Source of the DNA: Fragilaria radians
Taxonomy: Eukaryota; Bacillariophyta; Fragilariophyceae; Fragilariales; Fragilariaceae
DNA length: 35,072 nucleotides
Direction: 5' to 3'
Assembly: GCA_900642245.1 (NCBI GenBank)
Contig: CAAAJI010000505.1
Coordinates: 1-35,072 of the forward strand
The notes under the pieces are model-generated. The model saw only the letters and a list, made by a program, of their open reading frames with translations, searched no databases and was not told the origin of the DNA. A program made the position numbers and the translations under genes. The first letter of the stretch is position 1. Every line of letters starts with the position of its first letter. Shown one piece after another: positions 1 through 9,174 of this stretch.

Positions 1-192
1 TTGTTGCTGTTGCTGAATTGTTAAATGTATACCTTTCTGTTGCTGACGTCGTTGTTGTTGGTGTTGTTGTTGTTGCTGAATTAATTGTGAGGTTCTACGC
101 TTTGGTTGTTGTTGTTGTTGCGGTTGCTGCTGTTGTTGTTCTTGTTGAGGACGAAACGAATCGCTCGCGTTCTCTTCTTCCTGGTGATCCAT
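1..192 (-). CDS. Polyglutamine N-terminus of a DYRK-like kinase candidate (partial, runs off left edge)
   Basis: Reading leftward from the ATG at 192-190, 64 codons are open to the window edge. The protein starts MDHQEEENASDSFRPQQEQ and continues as several glutamine runs separated by a basic stretch (PKRRTSQ). The first ~20 residues and the DNA upstream of the ATG match the truncated copy at 6762-7139. That copy goes on into a DYRK homology box, so I infer that this gene encodes a DYRK-family dual-specificity kinase. No kinase residue is visible here because the window ends. The CAA-rich tract also gives a long valine-rich shadow frame on the plus strand. Start choice rests on conservation of the ATG in both copies. 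Glutamine runs are too low in complexity to identify a family on their own. Confidence 0.55.
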   Translation of the reverse strand, partial: MDHQEEENASDSFRPQQEQQQQQPQQQQQPKRRTSQLIQQQQQHQQQRRQQQKGIHLTIQQQQQ

Positions 193-1690
193 CGTTTGTA
201 TGTATATGTTATTTAGCTTTCTTTTGTTTTCCAAAGAGTTTGTATTTCTTAGAGAGGCTATATAAACTATGCCCAAATAATATTGCTTGACTGTCCTCGA
301 GATGACATGAATTCTCCACGTCCAACTTTCCAAAAAGCAAGAAGAGGATGGAAAGGAAAAAAGCAAATGCAGAAATGGAAGGGTAATATCTCTTAATTGC
401 GTATAAACTTCAATTCAAGATTTAACGTAATCCGAAATTAACTTTTTCTTTGGAATGTAATATTGATTGGAGATTCTAAATTCACCTCAAACGCGGCAAC
501 AGCAGCAGCAGTTTCAATTTCACAAACGAAGCTATTTTTTTCAATTTGCGACAGGCAAGTGTAAAAGGCTTGTGTTGATGATGACAAGAACGACTGTTGC
601 CTCCCTTGTTGTTACAATATACGGGAGGAAAGAATCGATAACGGAAACGAATTTCGGGGCCGTAAAAAACAGCAACAGACACACTCGTCGTGACCTTTGG
701 CAAGTGTTTCACAATGTTCTACGAAATTTTCACTTCCGCACCCGTAAGAACCGAAAATTACGGTCGCCAAAGTAACGAAAATCGTGTTTAGTGGCAAAAT
801 TGTCATAGTACTTTCACTTCTCAAGTATTCTTTTCATCCACATCACGTTACTAGATCTGTAGACTGAATACTAATGTTACAGATCAGAGAGGTACATAAT
901 AATCAACAATTATTTGACGATACAAGTGGTACAATTGGCGACTCTAATTTTTCATTTTCGTATAGCAACAAGTAGACGTTTTCCTTCATGTGGGAAAATT
1001 CAATTTCAACGGTTCATCTCTTAAGATAGAATACCTACTTAGTAGTACTCACTCACCTCAACTATAATTCTCAACGACAAAGAACAACAAGGAATTCGAA
1101 TCGAAAAAGGTTCGTTAGTAACACTCGTCCGACATTTTTTAGCACTTGTGTTCCTCTCCCGTTTTGCTACCCAACACGCAACATCAGAGAAACAAAATTC
1201 AAGCGTCCTTGCATATGCCATGTACCCCATTCCCATAGCCACGTAACAAAAAAAATTCGATAGTCGCTCGAATCGCTACTACAGGGCAATCACACTCGAA
1301 GAATTGAAACCAAATTTTTAAAAAAATATTCTTTTTTTTCATTTTGACTCCTAACGCATTGGAAATGGGTTTTGATTTTCCAAATTTGAGTCGCTCGAAA
1401 CGCTACTACGAATCTCAACCCTCACTTTGACATGTGGATATGGGACATTATATTTTCAAGCCTATTTTTCAAACCAATAATCGTATTAAGAGCATCCATC
1501 ATCCATACAATTTGAATACTGCACATTCTCCTATTCAGTTTTCACCTTTACCCCGGCAAACGTCAAAACCAAGCTCAGTCTAGACCTCTCTCCAACACAA
1601 CTCGATAGCTGCAAAAACAAAATCATATCATGTTTCTACTTTTGTCAATTGACATCATCACCATTTGAATATACACTGTTTATAGTCTCA
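193..1690. repeat. Duplicated upstream flank, copy 1 (non-coding)
   Basis: No convincing gene. This is the 5' flank of the polyQ gene and continues beyond it. Parts of it recur elsewhere in the window. About 300-635 matches 7190-7462, about 780-870 matches the reverse complement of 10500-10590, and about 880-1690 matches 17515-18090, with many small indels. Short open frames in either strand are not conserved between copies, so I treat them as chance. The repeat is useful as a ruler for reconstructing the rearrangement at 7463-10600. Confidence 0.6.
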
Positions 1691-2357
1691 TTGATATTAT
1701 AAGTATCACAAAATAAGACATATCTGTGAACACAATGCCACGAGAGATAACTTATTTTGAGGACTATTCAGAATTAAAAATCCACCCCACAAGGGTTACA
1801 TATATTTGTTCCTATAATCGCTAAACTCATTGAAGACAATATTTCTATTGATCCCTGGTCCCTATCCAGGTGATGCTTGGAATATTGGGATTTAAGCTGG
1901 GGTTATACTTGCAGGATTAGTGTTATCTATGCACTATTCACCTAATAATGCAAAACGTAAATAATGGCTTGTACTCATCTTTGCCTTCAAGGTATTGTTT
2001 TTGTAAATATTTTCATTTTTTGTTCAATTTCACCACAATTCTAAAGTTGGTATTGCGGCTGTGGCAATGACAAACAGTTTACAGTAAATTGTTGACGTAT
2101 CAACAACTTTGATGGCGTCAGGTAGTTTGTCTTCCTAGAAAGAGTAAAGCGTGGTTTGTCCGTAGGTTTTTGTTTCAAAGCCACTGAAATCTGACAAGTT
2201 TATAGTTAACAAACTCGAAAAGACAGACAGAATCTCACCTTTCCTCTTACTGTAATTTAAATAGTAGCAAAAGTTTCAATCCAAGCTTCTTCCTTTGAAT
2301 TAATTTTTGGGGTCTATTTTTGTCTTTCGTAGGTCCAAACCCCCATTTTCTATCATG
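1691..2357. other. AT-rich stretch without recognisable gene
   Basis: No coding frame, RNA gene or transposon end could be recognised. The right part (from about 2320, a run reading CCCCATTTTCTATCATGT) resembles 28378-28400, suggesting a low-copy dispersed repeat. Confidence 0.4.
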
Positions 2358-2419
2358 TCTACCATGTTATTGTATATTCCTGAGAAAGTCTACCATGTTA
2401 TTGTATATTCCTGAGAAAG
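2358..2419. repeat. Perfect 31-bp tandem duplication (2 copies)
   Basis: The 31-base unit beginning TCTACCATGTTATTGTATAT occurs twice head to tail with no mismatch. A single diverged copy of the surrounding sequence is present near 28380-28430, so the duplication is local and recent. Confidence 0.9.
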
Positions 2420-2622
2420 ACTATGAAAGATTTGAAGTATCAAGTCTTCTTAACTTGAATTATTTTGGTTCATATTCCTAGGATTTGTATTCAATTTTCC
2501 ATTCTTCTGGACCTGTATTGGCATCTACCTTTGATCTCGATTAAATTTTTCTTGAGCTTTACCAAATCGTATTTTGTGCTGAAAGCCATTACTGTCCACC
2601 AAATTCTTTCCAGAAAAAAAGG

Positions 2623-2877
2623 CTATCTCCTTCTGGGCATTTCTGAATACTCATCTATTGAGAAGAAGGGATTATTCTCACAGCCAATTAGTTGTTCCAC
2701 AAAAGCTGAGTCATTGATAATTAGAATCACATCATGGTTCTTTTTCCCCTTGACCAATTCCTCACATCCATTCAGCACATTACAATAATCTCTGAGCTTA
2801 TCCTTGGCAAGAAATGTTGTGAACAATTTTTGCATCAATTCCTTGGGACTTTCTGCAAGACTTGACATGATACACAA
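2623..2877 (-). pseudogene. Relic of an unidentified repeated coding fragment, copy 1
   Basis: A minus-strand frame of 84 codons contains FLAKDKLRDYCNVLNGCEEL followed by a lysine-rich stretch. A clearly related frame lies at 29259-29525 (FLAKDKLGDYCNVLNGCEEL). Conservation of the reading frame between the two copies argues for former coding sequence. I do not recognise the family. Both copies lie within a few kilobases of hAT-like relics, so an origin from the same transposon is possible but not shown. There is no upstream or downstream gene structure. Confidence 0.4.
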
Positions 2878-3198
2878 TTCTTTCTTGAATTGTTAAGCAT
2901 TTTTATGAACTTTGTGAAAATCAAAACTCAAAAGTTGGTTGATTGATTTGTTAATTGGGAGATATAGCTGATCAGTGGCTTTCTGAAGATGATTATAGCT
3001 TTAGAATCCAAGTTTAACCGTTTTGTTCTCGTTTTGTGCTCGTTTTGTATCAACGCCTTGAACGGAATTCTTACGTTCTTAAAGGTACCAAGGTAGAAAA
3101 TGTTATCCCTATGAACATCGTATCCCTATGAAAACGAAGGTTATCCTTACTGTGCCAAATTCGGACAATTTCGCTGCACATTAAATGTATAGGGAAAT

Positions 3199-3579
3199 AT
3201 GGTGAAGCATCGAAGCGTCTTTGTAGGTGGATCTCTTACCTTTAAGGGGGATGATGACGAGAAATTGAAGAAGAAGAAGATGAAGAAAAAGAAAAGCAAA
3301 TCAGTCAAGCATAAACTCGAGGATGGAAACATGGACGTCCAAGCCTCTCCTCAAAGTGGTGATCAACACAAAAATGATAAGGATGACGCTGATGCGGATG
3401 ACATACTTACTGATGCTGAACGTGCAGCAATTCAAAAGAAACAAGAACGGGAACGTAAGGATTTGGAAAGATTGGCACAAATGAGTCATCGTCAGCGAGT
3501 GGAGACCTTCAACGAAAAATTAAGTCAACTGACGGAACACAACGACATCCCTCGTGTCAGTGCTGCTGGAAATGGATAA
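3199..3579 (+). CDS. FAM32A: FAM32A-like protein (DUF1754)
   Basis: A complete single-exon frame of 126 codons. Residues 8-16 (FVGGSLTFK) match the short N-terminal motif of the family (GPLKLKG type). A lysine-rich stretch follows at about 22-36, then an acidic linker. The C-terminus carries the diagnostic block RQRVETFNEKLSQLTEHNDI followed by PRVS (about residues 96-119), very close to the conserved end of metazoan FAM32A. FAM32A is a small nuclear protein reported in catalytic spliceosomes near the 3' splice site. The same role here is inference from homology. The ATG at 3199 is the first in frame and gives the usual family length. Upstream are two short copies of TATCCCTATGAA (about 3101-3131); no promoter motif can be assigned. 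Of all frames in the left third, this is the only one that looks intact. Confidence 0.88.
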   Translation: MVKHRSVFVGGSLTFKGDDDEKLKKKKMKKKKSKSVKHKLEDGNMDVQASPQSGDQHKNDKDDADADDILTDAERAAIQKKQERERKDLERLAQMSHRQRVETFNEKLSQLTEHNDIPRVSAAGNG

Positions 3580-3639
3580 GAAATCAATCGCAATTCATTT
3601 CTTTCTCTCTATGCATATATAGATATACTTTTTCGGGAA

Positions 3640-3815
3640 ATTTGTTTACATTTCCGCTGAAATCGATATACCCGATTGTCGGGTTTCCATACTGTAAGTC
3701 TAGGTCAGGAATTATAGTTATTCCTTGCCGGAATAATTTATTCTGATTAAAAGAATTATTCTGCAAATTTGTGTAGACGCTGGGAATAATTTATTCCCAT
3801 CATTTTAGGAATAGT
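3640..3815. other. Hairpin-rich spacer downstream of FAM32A
   Basis: Several short inverted repeats occur here, the clearest being GGGAATAATTTATTCCC at about 3782-3798. A related GGAATAATTTATTC lies about 55 bases upstream, and a CCGATTGTCGG palindrome at about 3671. They could fold in RNA or be the ends of a small MITE. No target duplication was found, so no element is called. Confidence 0.35.
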
Positions 3816-3929
3816 ACAACAATGAAACCAATAAAAAAACTTGTACTCTCGTTAATGCCCCTAAATTACTCTTTGCTTCGAGTAGCAAATAACTCCAAGG
3901 CACCAATCTTCAAGACATATATTCGCATT

Positions 3930-4535
3930 CTTCTAAATGTGGTACACTCTTCGCCCAGTGTGGCTACTTTTTCTCATGCAGTGTACTACAAAAGAGTTGG
4001 TTGCAAAGTATTTTGTTTGTAAAAAGAGAAGGATGAAGGGCCGTGGATGGTACAATCTCTTTAAGCCACGAAGGTGAAAGAAGGTGGCCCTATCTTGCAG
4101 TTTGTTTTTGTAAGAAAGACACAAACCTGTCCCATTGAATAGAGTGGGTTGTAAAAGACTCTCAGCTTTTGTGAAAACAACACTGCAAGAAAGTGGATGC
4201 AATTTTGGCAGAGTGCTTGATGAAGGCAATGTTGCAATTAACCGTCCTGGTAGAGTATAAAACGGGATGGCCTCCTCCCAAATATGTGCCCACTGACTTT
4301 TGACGGTTGGAGCTCAAGTTGCAGTCACCTTCTGATAATATTTGCTTTGCAGCTGGATCTAACTCAAGAGAAAGGGTATTCCAGAGCAATAATATCATTT
4401 TCATCATTGAAGGACAAGGAATGCCTCGATGCTGACTCACACATATACAAAACAGCAAGAAAGCTTGATGCCAATCAATTTGATGGATGCAATGCTTCCT
4501 CAATGCCAATGAACATTTGTAAGCTGCTAAATTAG
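3930..4535 (+). pseudogene. hAT-like transposase relic, copy 1 (internally deleted)
   Basis: From about 4197 the translation reads AILAECLMKAMLQ, then after a frame change LTFDGWSSSCSHLLIIFA and EKGYSRAIISFSSLKDKE, then jumps to YKTARKLDANQF. The D-G-W motif with the following blocks fits the catalytic-core start of a hAT superfamily transposase. YKTA..LDANQF matches the C-terminal dimerisation region of the copy at 30430-30600. N- and C-terminal pieces are therefore fused by an internal deletion. Related relics are at 27393-28245 (minus) and 29580-30600 (plus). The stretch 3930-4190 shows patchy similarity to 29580-29640 but no readable domain. Confidence 0.5.
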
Positions 4536-5470
4536 TCTACAATTTGGTTTCAAGCAATTTATTCAGGAATTATTTGTTACAGCAAGTTTCTAGTAGGCGT
4601 AACATGAATAAGTTATTCAGTCATTTATATTCTAGTGATAGATACAGAATTGTTTTTGGGAATGGCTGGTTTTCAAATCACTTCTGGAAAAAAAATTCCA
4701 AGAATGACCAGGCCAAGTATAGAAGAGATATAAATTGGCAAACATTATTCTCTTTATCCCTACATTTGTACGATCATGACCAACGGTGAAGGAGCAGCGT
4801 CATACTATTTTTTCACATGCTAATTCCGTACAGTGGATGGTTTGTTTCCAATAGAATGCATGCATTGTATTTTAGGCAATCAATGCCGAAGCATGCTGAT
4901 GATATCCACAATCACTGGTTTTGCGTCATCAAGTACAATCACTGTTTTTGCGTCATTAAGTCAGATGGATTTGTACCATCACTACTCAGGTTTACTATTT
5001 CATCCACGATGCATGCATATTTATTGCTTGAAAAAGTAATATTTTAGAGATAATGAAAAGGATATCTACATGCTCTTAATTTATTGAAAAATTAAGCTCA
5101 ATCTAAAGGTCCATTCAAGGCTTTCCTAAGGAGTTGGAAAGACTAGAGCATTGAAAGAATAAAGAATATTAAAACTGTAAGACAAAAAATACTGATAATT
5201 GTGAACAAAGTACACTATTTTGCCAAAGAATTGAGAAGTTTGCGAATGCAGTCTTTCAGCTTGAATACCAAGCAATTCCTAGTCAATACCACGATTGTTC
5301 TTAGTTTTACATTACTTAATGTTGGAACTCATAGGATCAAGGTATCCTAAATGCTGATAGGGTAACTTTCTTCAAAGGCATTATTGCAAATTCTATCAAG
5401 TTCATGTTGACATATCTTTGACTTAAGTTCATTAAGATAATTCCTAACATTATAGGTTTTAATCAATACA
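4536..5470. other. AT-rich stretch without recognisable gene
   Basis: Several frames of 60-80 codons exist but none shows a motif or has a relative elsewhere in the window. Apart from the 27-bp tandem repeat listed separately I see nothing assignable. Confidence 0.45.
4909..4962. repeat. 27-bp tandem duplication (2 copies)
   Basis: Unit 1 (4909-4935) and unit 2 (4936-4962) both read CAATCACTG(G/T)TTTTGCGTCAT followed by (C/T)AAGT(A/C). They differ at three positions. Confidence 0.85.
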
Positions 5471-5560
5471 GTCTAATAATACTACAAAATGCCACGAAAG
5501 CTAAGAGATGTGTGGGTGTACCGATACTGGAGACGTCCAAAGTTATCGTTAGTACATAGT
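5471..5560 (+). repeat. Diverged fragment of the Ty3 LTR
   Basis: The stretch contains, in order, CAGTCTAATA, AGAGATGTG, GTGTACCGATACTGGAGACG and CGTTAGTAC. The same succession is found in the LTRs at 9175-9664, 13629-14150 and 26700-27148 (CAGTCTGACATTAAT, AGAGATGGA, GTGTACCAGTGTTGGAGACG, TGTTAGTAC). Neither LTR end can be placed. It directly precedes the broken GT47 copy. Confidence 0.5.
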
Positions 5561-5577
5561 AAATAATACTAGAAGCA

Positions 5578-5780
5578 CGATATGACGGATTCGCCATGTC
5601 TGAGTTACATCTTATTCAGACACTACAGAACAGTCCCTACCGGACCTTCACACCAGATAATGCAGCTTGGTTTTTCATACCCATCTCCCTAATGCATCAT
5701 TTGATTCACCCCGTGAAGAATTCTTCCATTGGTATTGTGCTTCATGTTCTCTGCAAACAACCTCTGTTTCAAAGGCTGCA
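5578..5780 (+). pseudogene. Truncated copy of the GT47 exostosin-like gene
   Basis: About 200 bases match the interior of the intact gene at 30730-32469 (there about 31273-31475). The frame contains MSELHLIQTLQNSPYRTFTP followed by WFFIPISL and HHLIHP, with a few substitutions (for example D-N-A-A for E-D-A-D before W). Similarity stops abruptly on both sides, the left end lying about 18 bases from LTR-like sequence. The N-terminal membrane segment and the whole C-terminal catalytic half are absent, so no enzyme can be made. The frame runs on for ~15 unrelated codons to a stop at 5832. Confidence 0.8.
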
Positions 5781-5789
5781 ATTATTTTT

Positions 5790-6760
5790 ATGGAGGAAAA
5801 TGTCAAGAAAGTATGAGAGTAAGCATTCATAGAGTTTTAACAACATGATTGCATTACACAAGATATATACAAAAGTTAATTTTCTCTTGATGTTAAAGAT
5901 TGAGCTATGATTTTTTGCCTTTGAGACGGCGTAAAAGAAAAAACTATAAGAAGTATAAATGTGTATGCCAGAAATCATCGCAGAATAGTTTAGTGCACAC
6001 CTTTATATTTCTCCCAATGAAAATCCTACAAGCAAGCACATAATGCCAAAGGGAAGAGAATTAATCACGAGAGGGATTTATAGCTGAATTTTGCGTAAAG
6101 TAGTTAGTTTTCACAATTTTCACAGCTTTTTTGAACAAAGCAAATCATGGCATTGAAGTCTTAGGATTAAGGTGATACTACTGTGGGTATAACAGTATTA
6201 ATATATAGTATTCATAACTCATTTTTAGGGTCAGGGTGTCTTGACTATATGAAGAATTGAAGGCAAATCAGAGAATTCTTGGAAAAGCAACCTTGGATAC
6301 GTAGGGCCTGCATGTAATGTAAACTCGGAATTCAAAAGGTGGATACTATCATATATAGGTATCAAATGGGGCAAAAAACACTAATAATTAAGTAACATGA
6401 TGAAAAGACATATTACCTAGCTTCTTTGTCAGAATATCATTGCTTTTCCTGCTTCAATGGTCTGACTCACATTTTGATATGCCAAAGAATGATGCTAATG
6501 TCGTATGTTATTGAAGGATTACTACTATTAAGTGTAATAGATGACATAGCATCACTGAACACTGTGTCTGGACCATCATGTGCTCACCCGTATGAAAGGA
6601 GCAAATAACTGCAAGTTACTTACTTTGAATCTACAAACATCAAGTTCTGACCTGTAACTTCATTTTTCTTTTCGTGTCTATAGCTTATTCTAACCAACCT
6701 TCTCGTTACCAGGGGTTAGGGGCTTGATGATTATGTAGAATTTCGTAGATCTACGTTTGA
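5790..6760. other. AT-rich stretch without recognisable gene
   Basis: No coding sequence recognised. A short piece around 6395-6450 (CCTAGCTTCTTTGTCAGAAT) resembles 33640-33670 (CCTAGCATCTTTCTCAGAAT), downstream of the intact GT47 gene. The duplication that made the GT47 fragment may therefore have been longer. Confidence 0.4.
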
Positions 6761-6761
6761 G

Positions 6762-7139
6762 TTAGGAGAATTTTGAATGAAAACTATTGCTGTTGTAGTT
6801 TTCTTTTTGGGTTTCTCGTGCTGCGCTTCGAATATCTCTCTCGTCAAAGTAAACCTTATTGATATATTTGTACGTATCCATCAAGGAAATGGATAACTGA
6901 ATGAGAGGTCTATCGGATGGCAATCTCTCCATAATACTGTGGGACGGAATGCACGATTCTTGAGGAGGAAGTATTTGACGATGTTTTTTTGGACAATTCA
7001 AATGAAGATTATCAAGAAACGGAGCATTCCCAGATACACATGCTGTAGCCATGAGGAGTTGTTGTTGGTCTTGTTGCAGCTGTTGTTCTTGCTGAGGACG
7101 AAACGAATCGCTCGCGTTCTCTTCTTCGTGGTGATCCAT
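6762..7139 (-). pseudogene. Truncated DYRK-family kinase N-terminus
   Basis: A minus-strand frame of 125 codons begins MDHHEEENASDSFRPQQEQQ, nearly the same as the gene at the left window edge, but with a shorter glutamine stretch. Residues 78-98 read PLIQLSISLMDTYKYINKVYF. This is the DYRK homology box that precedes the kinase domain in DYRK1-type enzymes (pattern P-L-x-x-L-S-x-x-L-x-x-T-Y-K-x-I-N-x-V-Y). The frame then stops with no glycine-rich loop, catalytic lysine, HRD or DFG motif, and none is found further left. It is an N-terminal remnant, not an active kinase. Its upstream DNA (7140-7462) is also duplicated from the left edge. Naming rests on the homology box; the polyQ part is not informative. 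Confidence 0.62.
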
Positions 7140-7462
7140 CGTATGTATGAATGTGTGTATATGTTATTAGCTTTCTTTTGTTTTCCAAAGTATGACATGA
7201 ATTCTCCACGTCCAACTTTCCAAAAAGCAAGCACAAGATGGAAAGGAAAAGCAATGCAGAAAAGAAGGGTAATATCTCTTAATTGAGTATAATCTTGCAA
7301 TTTCACCTCAAACGCAACAGCAGCAGCAGCTTCAATTTCACACGAAGCTATTTTTTCAATTTGCAACAGGCAAGTGTAAAGGCTTGTGTTGATGATGACA
7401 ATAATGACAAGTACCGCTGTTGCCTCACTTGCAACAAAATACGGATGAAAGAATCTATAACG
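7140..7462. repeat. Duplicated upstream flank, copy 2a
   Basis: This is the 5' flank of the DYRK relic, matching about 205-640. Shared landmarks include GACATGAATTCTCCACGTCC (7195 and 305), CACCTCAAACGC followed by CAG repeats, and GTAAAGGCTTGTGTTGATGA. Similarity ends abruptly at about 7462 (ATAACGGAGA), where Ty3 sequence starts. In copy 1 the flank continues, and the corresponding continuation is found inverted at 10590-10500. Confidence 0.75.
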
Positions 7463-7911
7463 GAGAGGGATTTGGGTCAAATTCAAAATGAAGAAGCCAT
7501 GACACTTCTATCTGAAGCAAAATCAGTAAGAACAAACTCCTAATGCTGCCTTAATATTCAAAGAGCAGACACAAATCAATGGGTTGAGAGAAAAAGGGTT
7601 AACTCAACCTCACTACTCAATGCAACACATTGAAGGATATGATGATCTGTATTATACAGATAAATGTACATTCCTCAAACCTTAAGAGAGAAGTTACTAT
7701 CATGGTATCATGCATACTTACTTCATCCAGGACAGGCACATACTGAAAATTCCTTTAGGAGCACCATGACTTACTTGGCCTGGTCTCACATAGTATGTTG
7801 AACGTTTATGTTCCACTTGTCCTGTTTGTCAAATAACAAAAAAGGATTGCAAGAAGTATGGATTATTGCCTCCCAAAGTAGCAGAATCTAAGCCGTGGGT
7901 CATGGTCTGTG

Positions 7912-8045
7912 TGTCTTAAAGTGAAGGAATCAGCCAGTACGGAATGCTGATAAATTCATTATAAAGTAAACTAGAGTTAGAATTACCAGCCGTAGATAGT
8001 GATCTAGAGTTGGTTCAATTCCGTCATACGTTAGTATTTTTAACG
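7912..8045 (+). repeat. TRIM 5' terminal repeat
   Basis: Starts TGTCTTAAAGTGAAGG and ends about TATTTTTAACG. It is about 88 percent identical by eye to the repeat at 8301-8433. It contains GGTTCAATTCC, which matches a Pol III B-box consensus, probably by chance. Confidence 0.75.
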
Positions 8046-8068
8046 TGGTACCAAGTTCTGGGTTTGAA
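8046..8068 (+). other. Primer-binding-site-like sequence of the TRIM
   Basis: The 23 bases beginning TGGTACCAAGTT lie immediately after the 5' terminal repeat. Their complement has exact tRNA 3'-end geometry: CCA, discriminator A, a 7-base acceptor strand (ACTTGGT), a 5-base T-stem strand (CCAGA) and a T-loop (TTCAAAC). The tRNA identity is not assigned. Confidence 0.65.
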
Positions 8069-8300
8069 ACCAGCCCTTTCCCATGTTGTGTGGAGTGTGC
8101 GTTGTTAGTTCGTACAAGTATTGTTGGAATGAGTGGAGCAGATGATTGGGGAAAAGACATTGTTCAGGAGCAACGTAAAGCCTGAGGTGAAAAGCCTGCA
8201 TGAAAATTGAAGAAATAGCACATGAGTAAAGAAGCCTAGAAAGAAGAATTAAGGAAGACCAAAGAGGTCCAAATAAGATTAAACAATTACCAGCAGGGGA

Positions 8301-8433
8301 TGTCAAAGTGAAGGAATCAGCCAGTACAGAATGCTGATAAATTCATTGTAAAATTAACTCAAGTTAGAATTACCAGCCATAGCGAGTGGTCTAGGGGCGG
8401 TTCAGTTCCATCATAAGGTAGTATTTTTAATCT
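8301..8433 (+). repeat. TRIM 3' terminal repeat
   Basis: Starts TGTCAAAGTGAAGG, just after the purine-rich CAGCAGGGGA at 8291-8300, and ends TATTTTTAATC(T), where the integrase frame resumes. It has the same order of blocks as 7912-8045 with about 15 differences. Confidence 0.75.
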
Positions 8434-9174
8434 TGTGTGGACTTAGTGGGTCCTTTTAGAAGAAAGAAATGGCTCTCACTATGATTGATCCGGCCACTCG
8501 TTGGTTTGAGATTGTTGAAGCCACTACGCAATCGGCCACTACCATCCAGGATTTGTCCCATAACATTTGGTTGACACAATATCTGAGGCCTCGGTTTATC
8601 ATGGTTGACAGTGAGGGCAAATTCAAACGTGAGCTCAAACAGATGTGTGAAAACTATGGCATTTAAGCCAAGCCAACAAAAAGTCATAATCCACAAACAA
8701 ATGCAATCATTGAGCAATTACACAAAGTTGTGAATGATATGCTCAGATCATTTGACTTGGAAAATGAAAATTTAGAGGAAGATAATCAGTTTAATTATTT
8801 TCTTCAGTCTACTGAATGGGTTATAAAAAGCACCTACCACACCACATTACAGGCAACTCTCTGCCAATTGGTGTTTGATACACTCAAAGCAAATTGAGAT
8901 TGAATCCAAAAAGGAAAACAGGACATCATAAATAAGTCCAAAAAGAAAAAAAAGCGAATTCATAATGAATACAAGGTAAGAGACCAAGATTTATTGGAAA
9001 CCCCAGGAATCCTAAGTAAGTTATCAACACCACGTAAAGGACCATACCCAGTCATCAAAGTATATAAAAATGGGACTATCCAAATTCAAAAAGGAATTAC
9101 ATCCGAGAGGGTAAATATTCGCAGGATTACTTCATTTCAACAGAGCCCAAATTAAGTATTGTCTTGGGGGCAAA

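Larger units (their letters stand above)
7912..8433 (+). mobile_element. TRIM-like element (terminal-repeat retrotransposon in miniature)
   Basis: Two ~132-bp direct repeats flank ~255 bp without coding capacity. Both repeats begin TGTC and share GTGAAGGAATCAGCCAGTAC. The first is followed directly by a primer-binding-site-like sequence (8046). The second is preceded by CAGCAGGGGA, a plausible polypurine tract. The element sits inside the integrase frame: before it the DNA reads CATGGTCTGTG, after it TGTGTGGACTTAGTGGG, so removing it and one copy of TGTG(TG) restores the integrase reading V-C-V-D-L-V-G. Size and layout fit TRIM elements, which move only with proteins from other LTR elements. 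The 3' ends of the repeats (TTTTTAAC, TTTTTAATC) do not show the usual CA. Confidence 0.72.
7465..9155 (+). mobile_element. Ty3/gypsy 3' half: RNase H-integrase linker and integrase (decayed, split by TRIM)
   Basis: Part one (about 7525-7911) reads, with a stop, HIEGYDDLYYTDK and WYHAYLLHPGQAHTE, then after a frame change CPVCQITKKD-type residues and YGLLPPKVAESKPWVMVC. This is the zinc-binding H2C2 domain of a Ty3/gypsy integrase. The 522-bp element at 7912-8433 interrupts the frame. Part two (8434-9155) gives the catalytic core. A first acidic position lies in MIDPATRWFEI, a second in MVDSEGKFKREL, and the glutamate region is HNPQTNAIIEQ. The C-terminal domain ends GTIQIQKGITSERVNIRRI with a stop at 9153-9155. 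In-frame stops at about 8664 and 8898 show that it is dead. A purine tract GGGGGCAAA (9166-9174) and an LTR follow. Confidence 0.85.

Noticed and set aside
18..290. Plus-strand valine/leucine-rich open frame
   Set aside because: It is the antisense of glutamine codons of the minus-strand polyQ gene. The minus frame has a start conserved with the copy at 7139.
7912..8433. Reading the repeats as tRNA-derived SINEs or a tRNA gene (GGTTCAATTCC resembles a B-box; CGAGTGGTCT resembles an A-box)
   Set aside because: No cloverleaf can be formed, and the second repeat stops before the T-arm-like sequence. Both repeats start TGTC, with a primer site after the first and a purine tract before the second, which fits an LTR-type element better.
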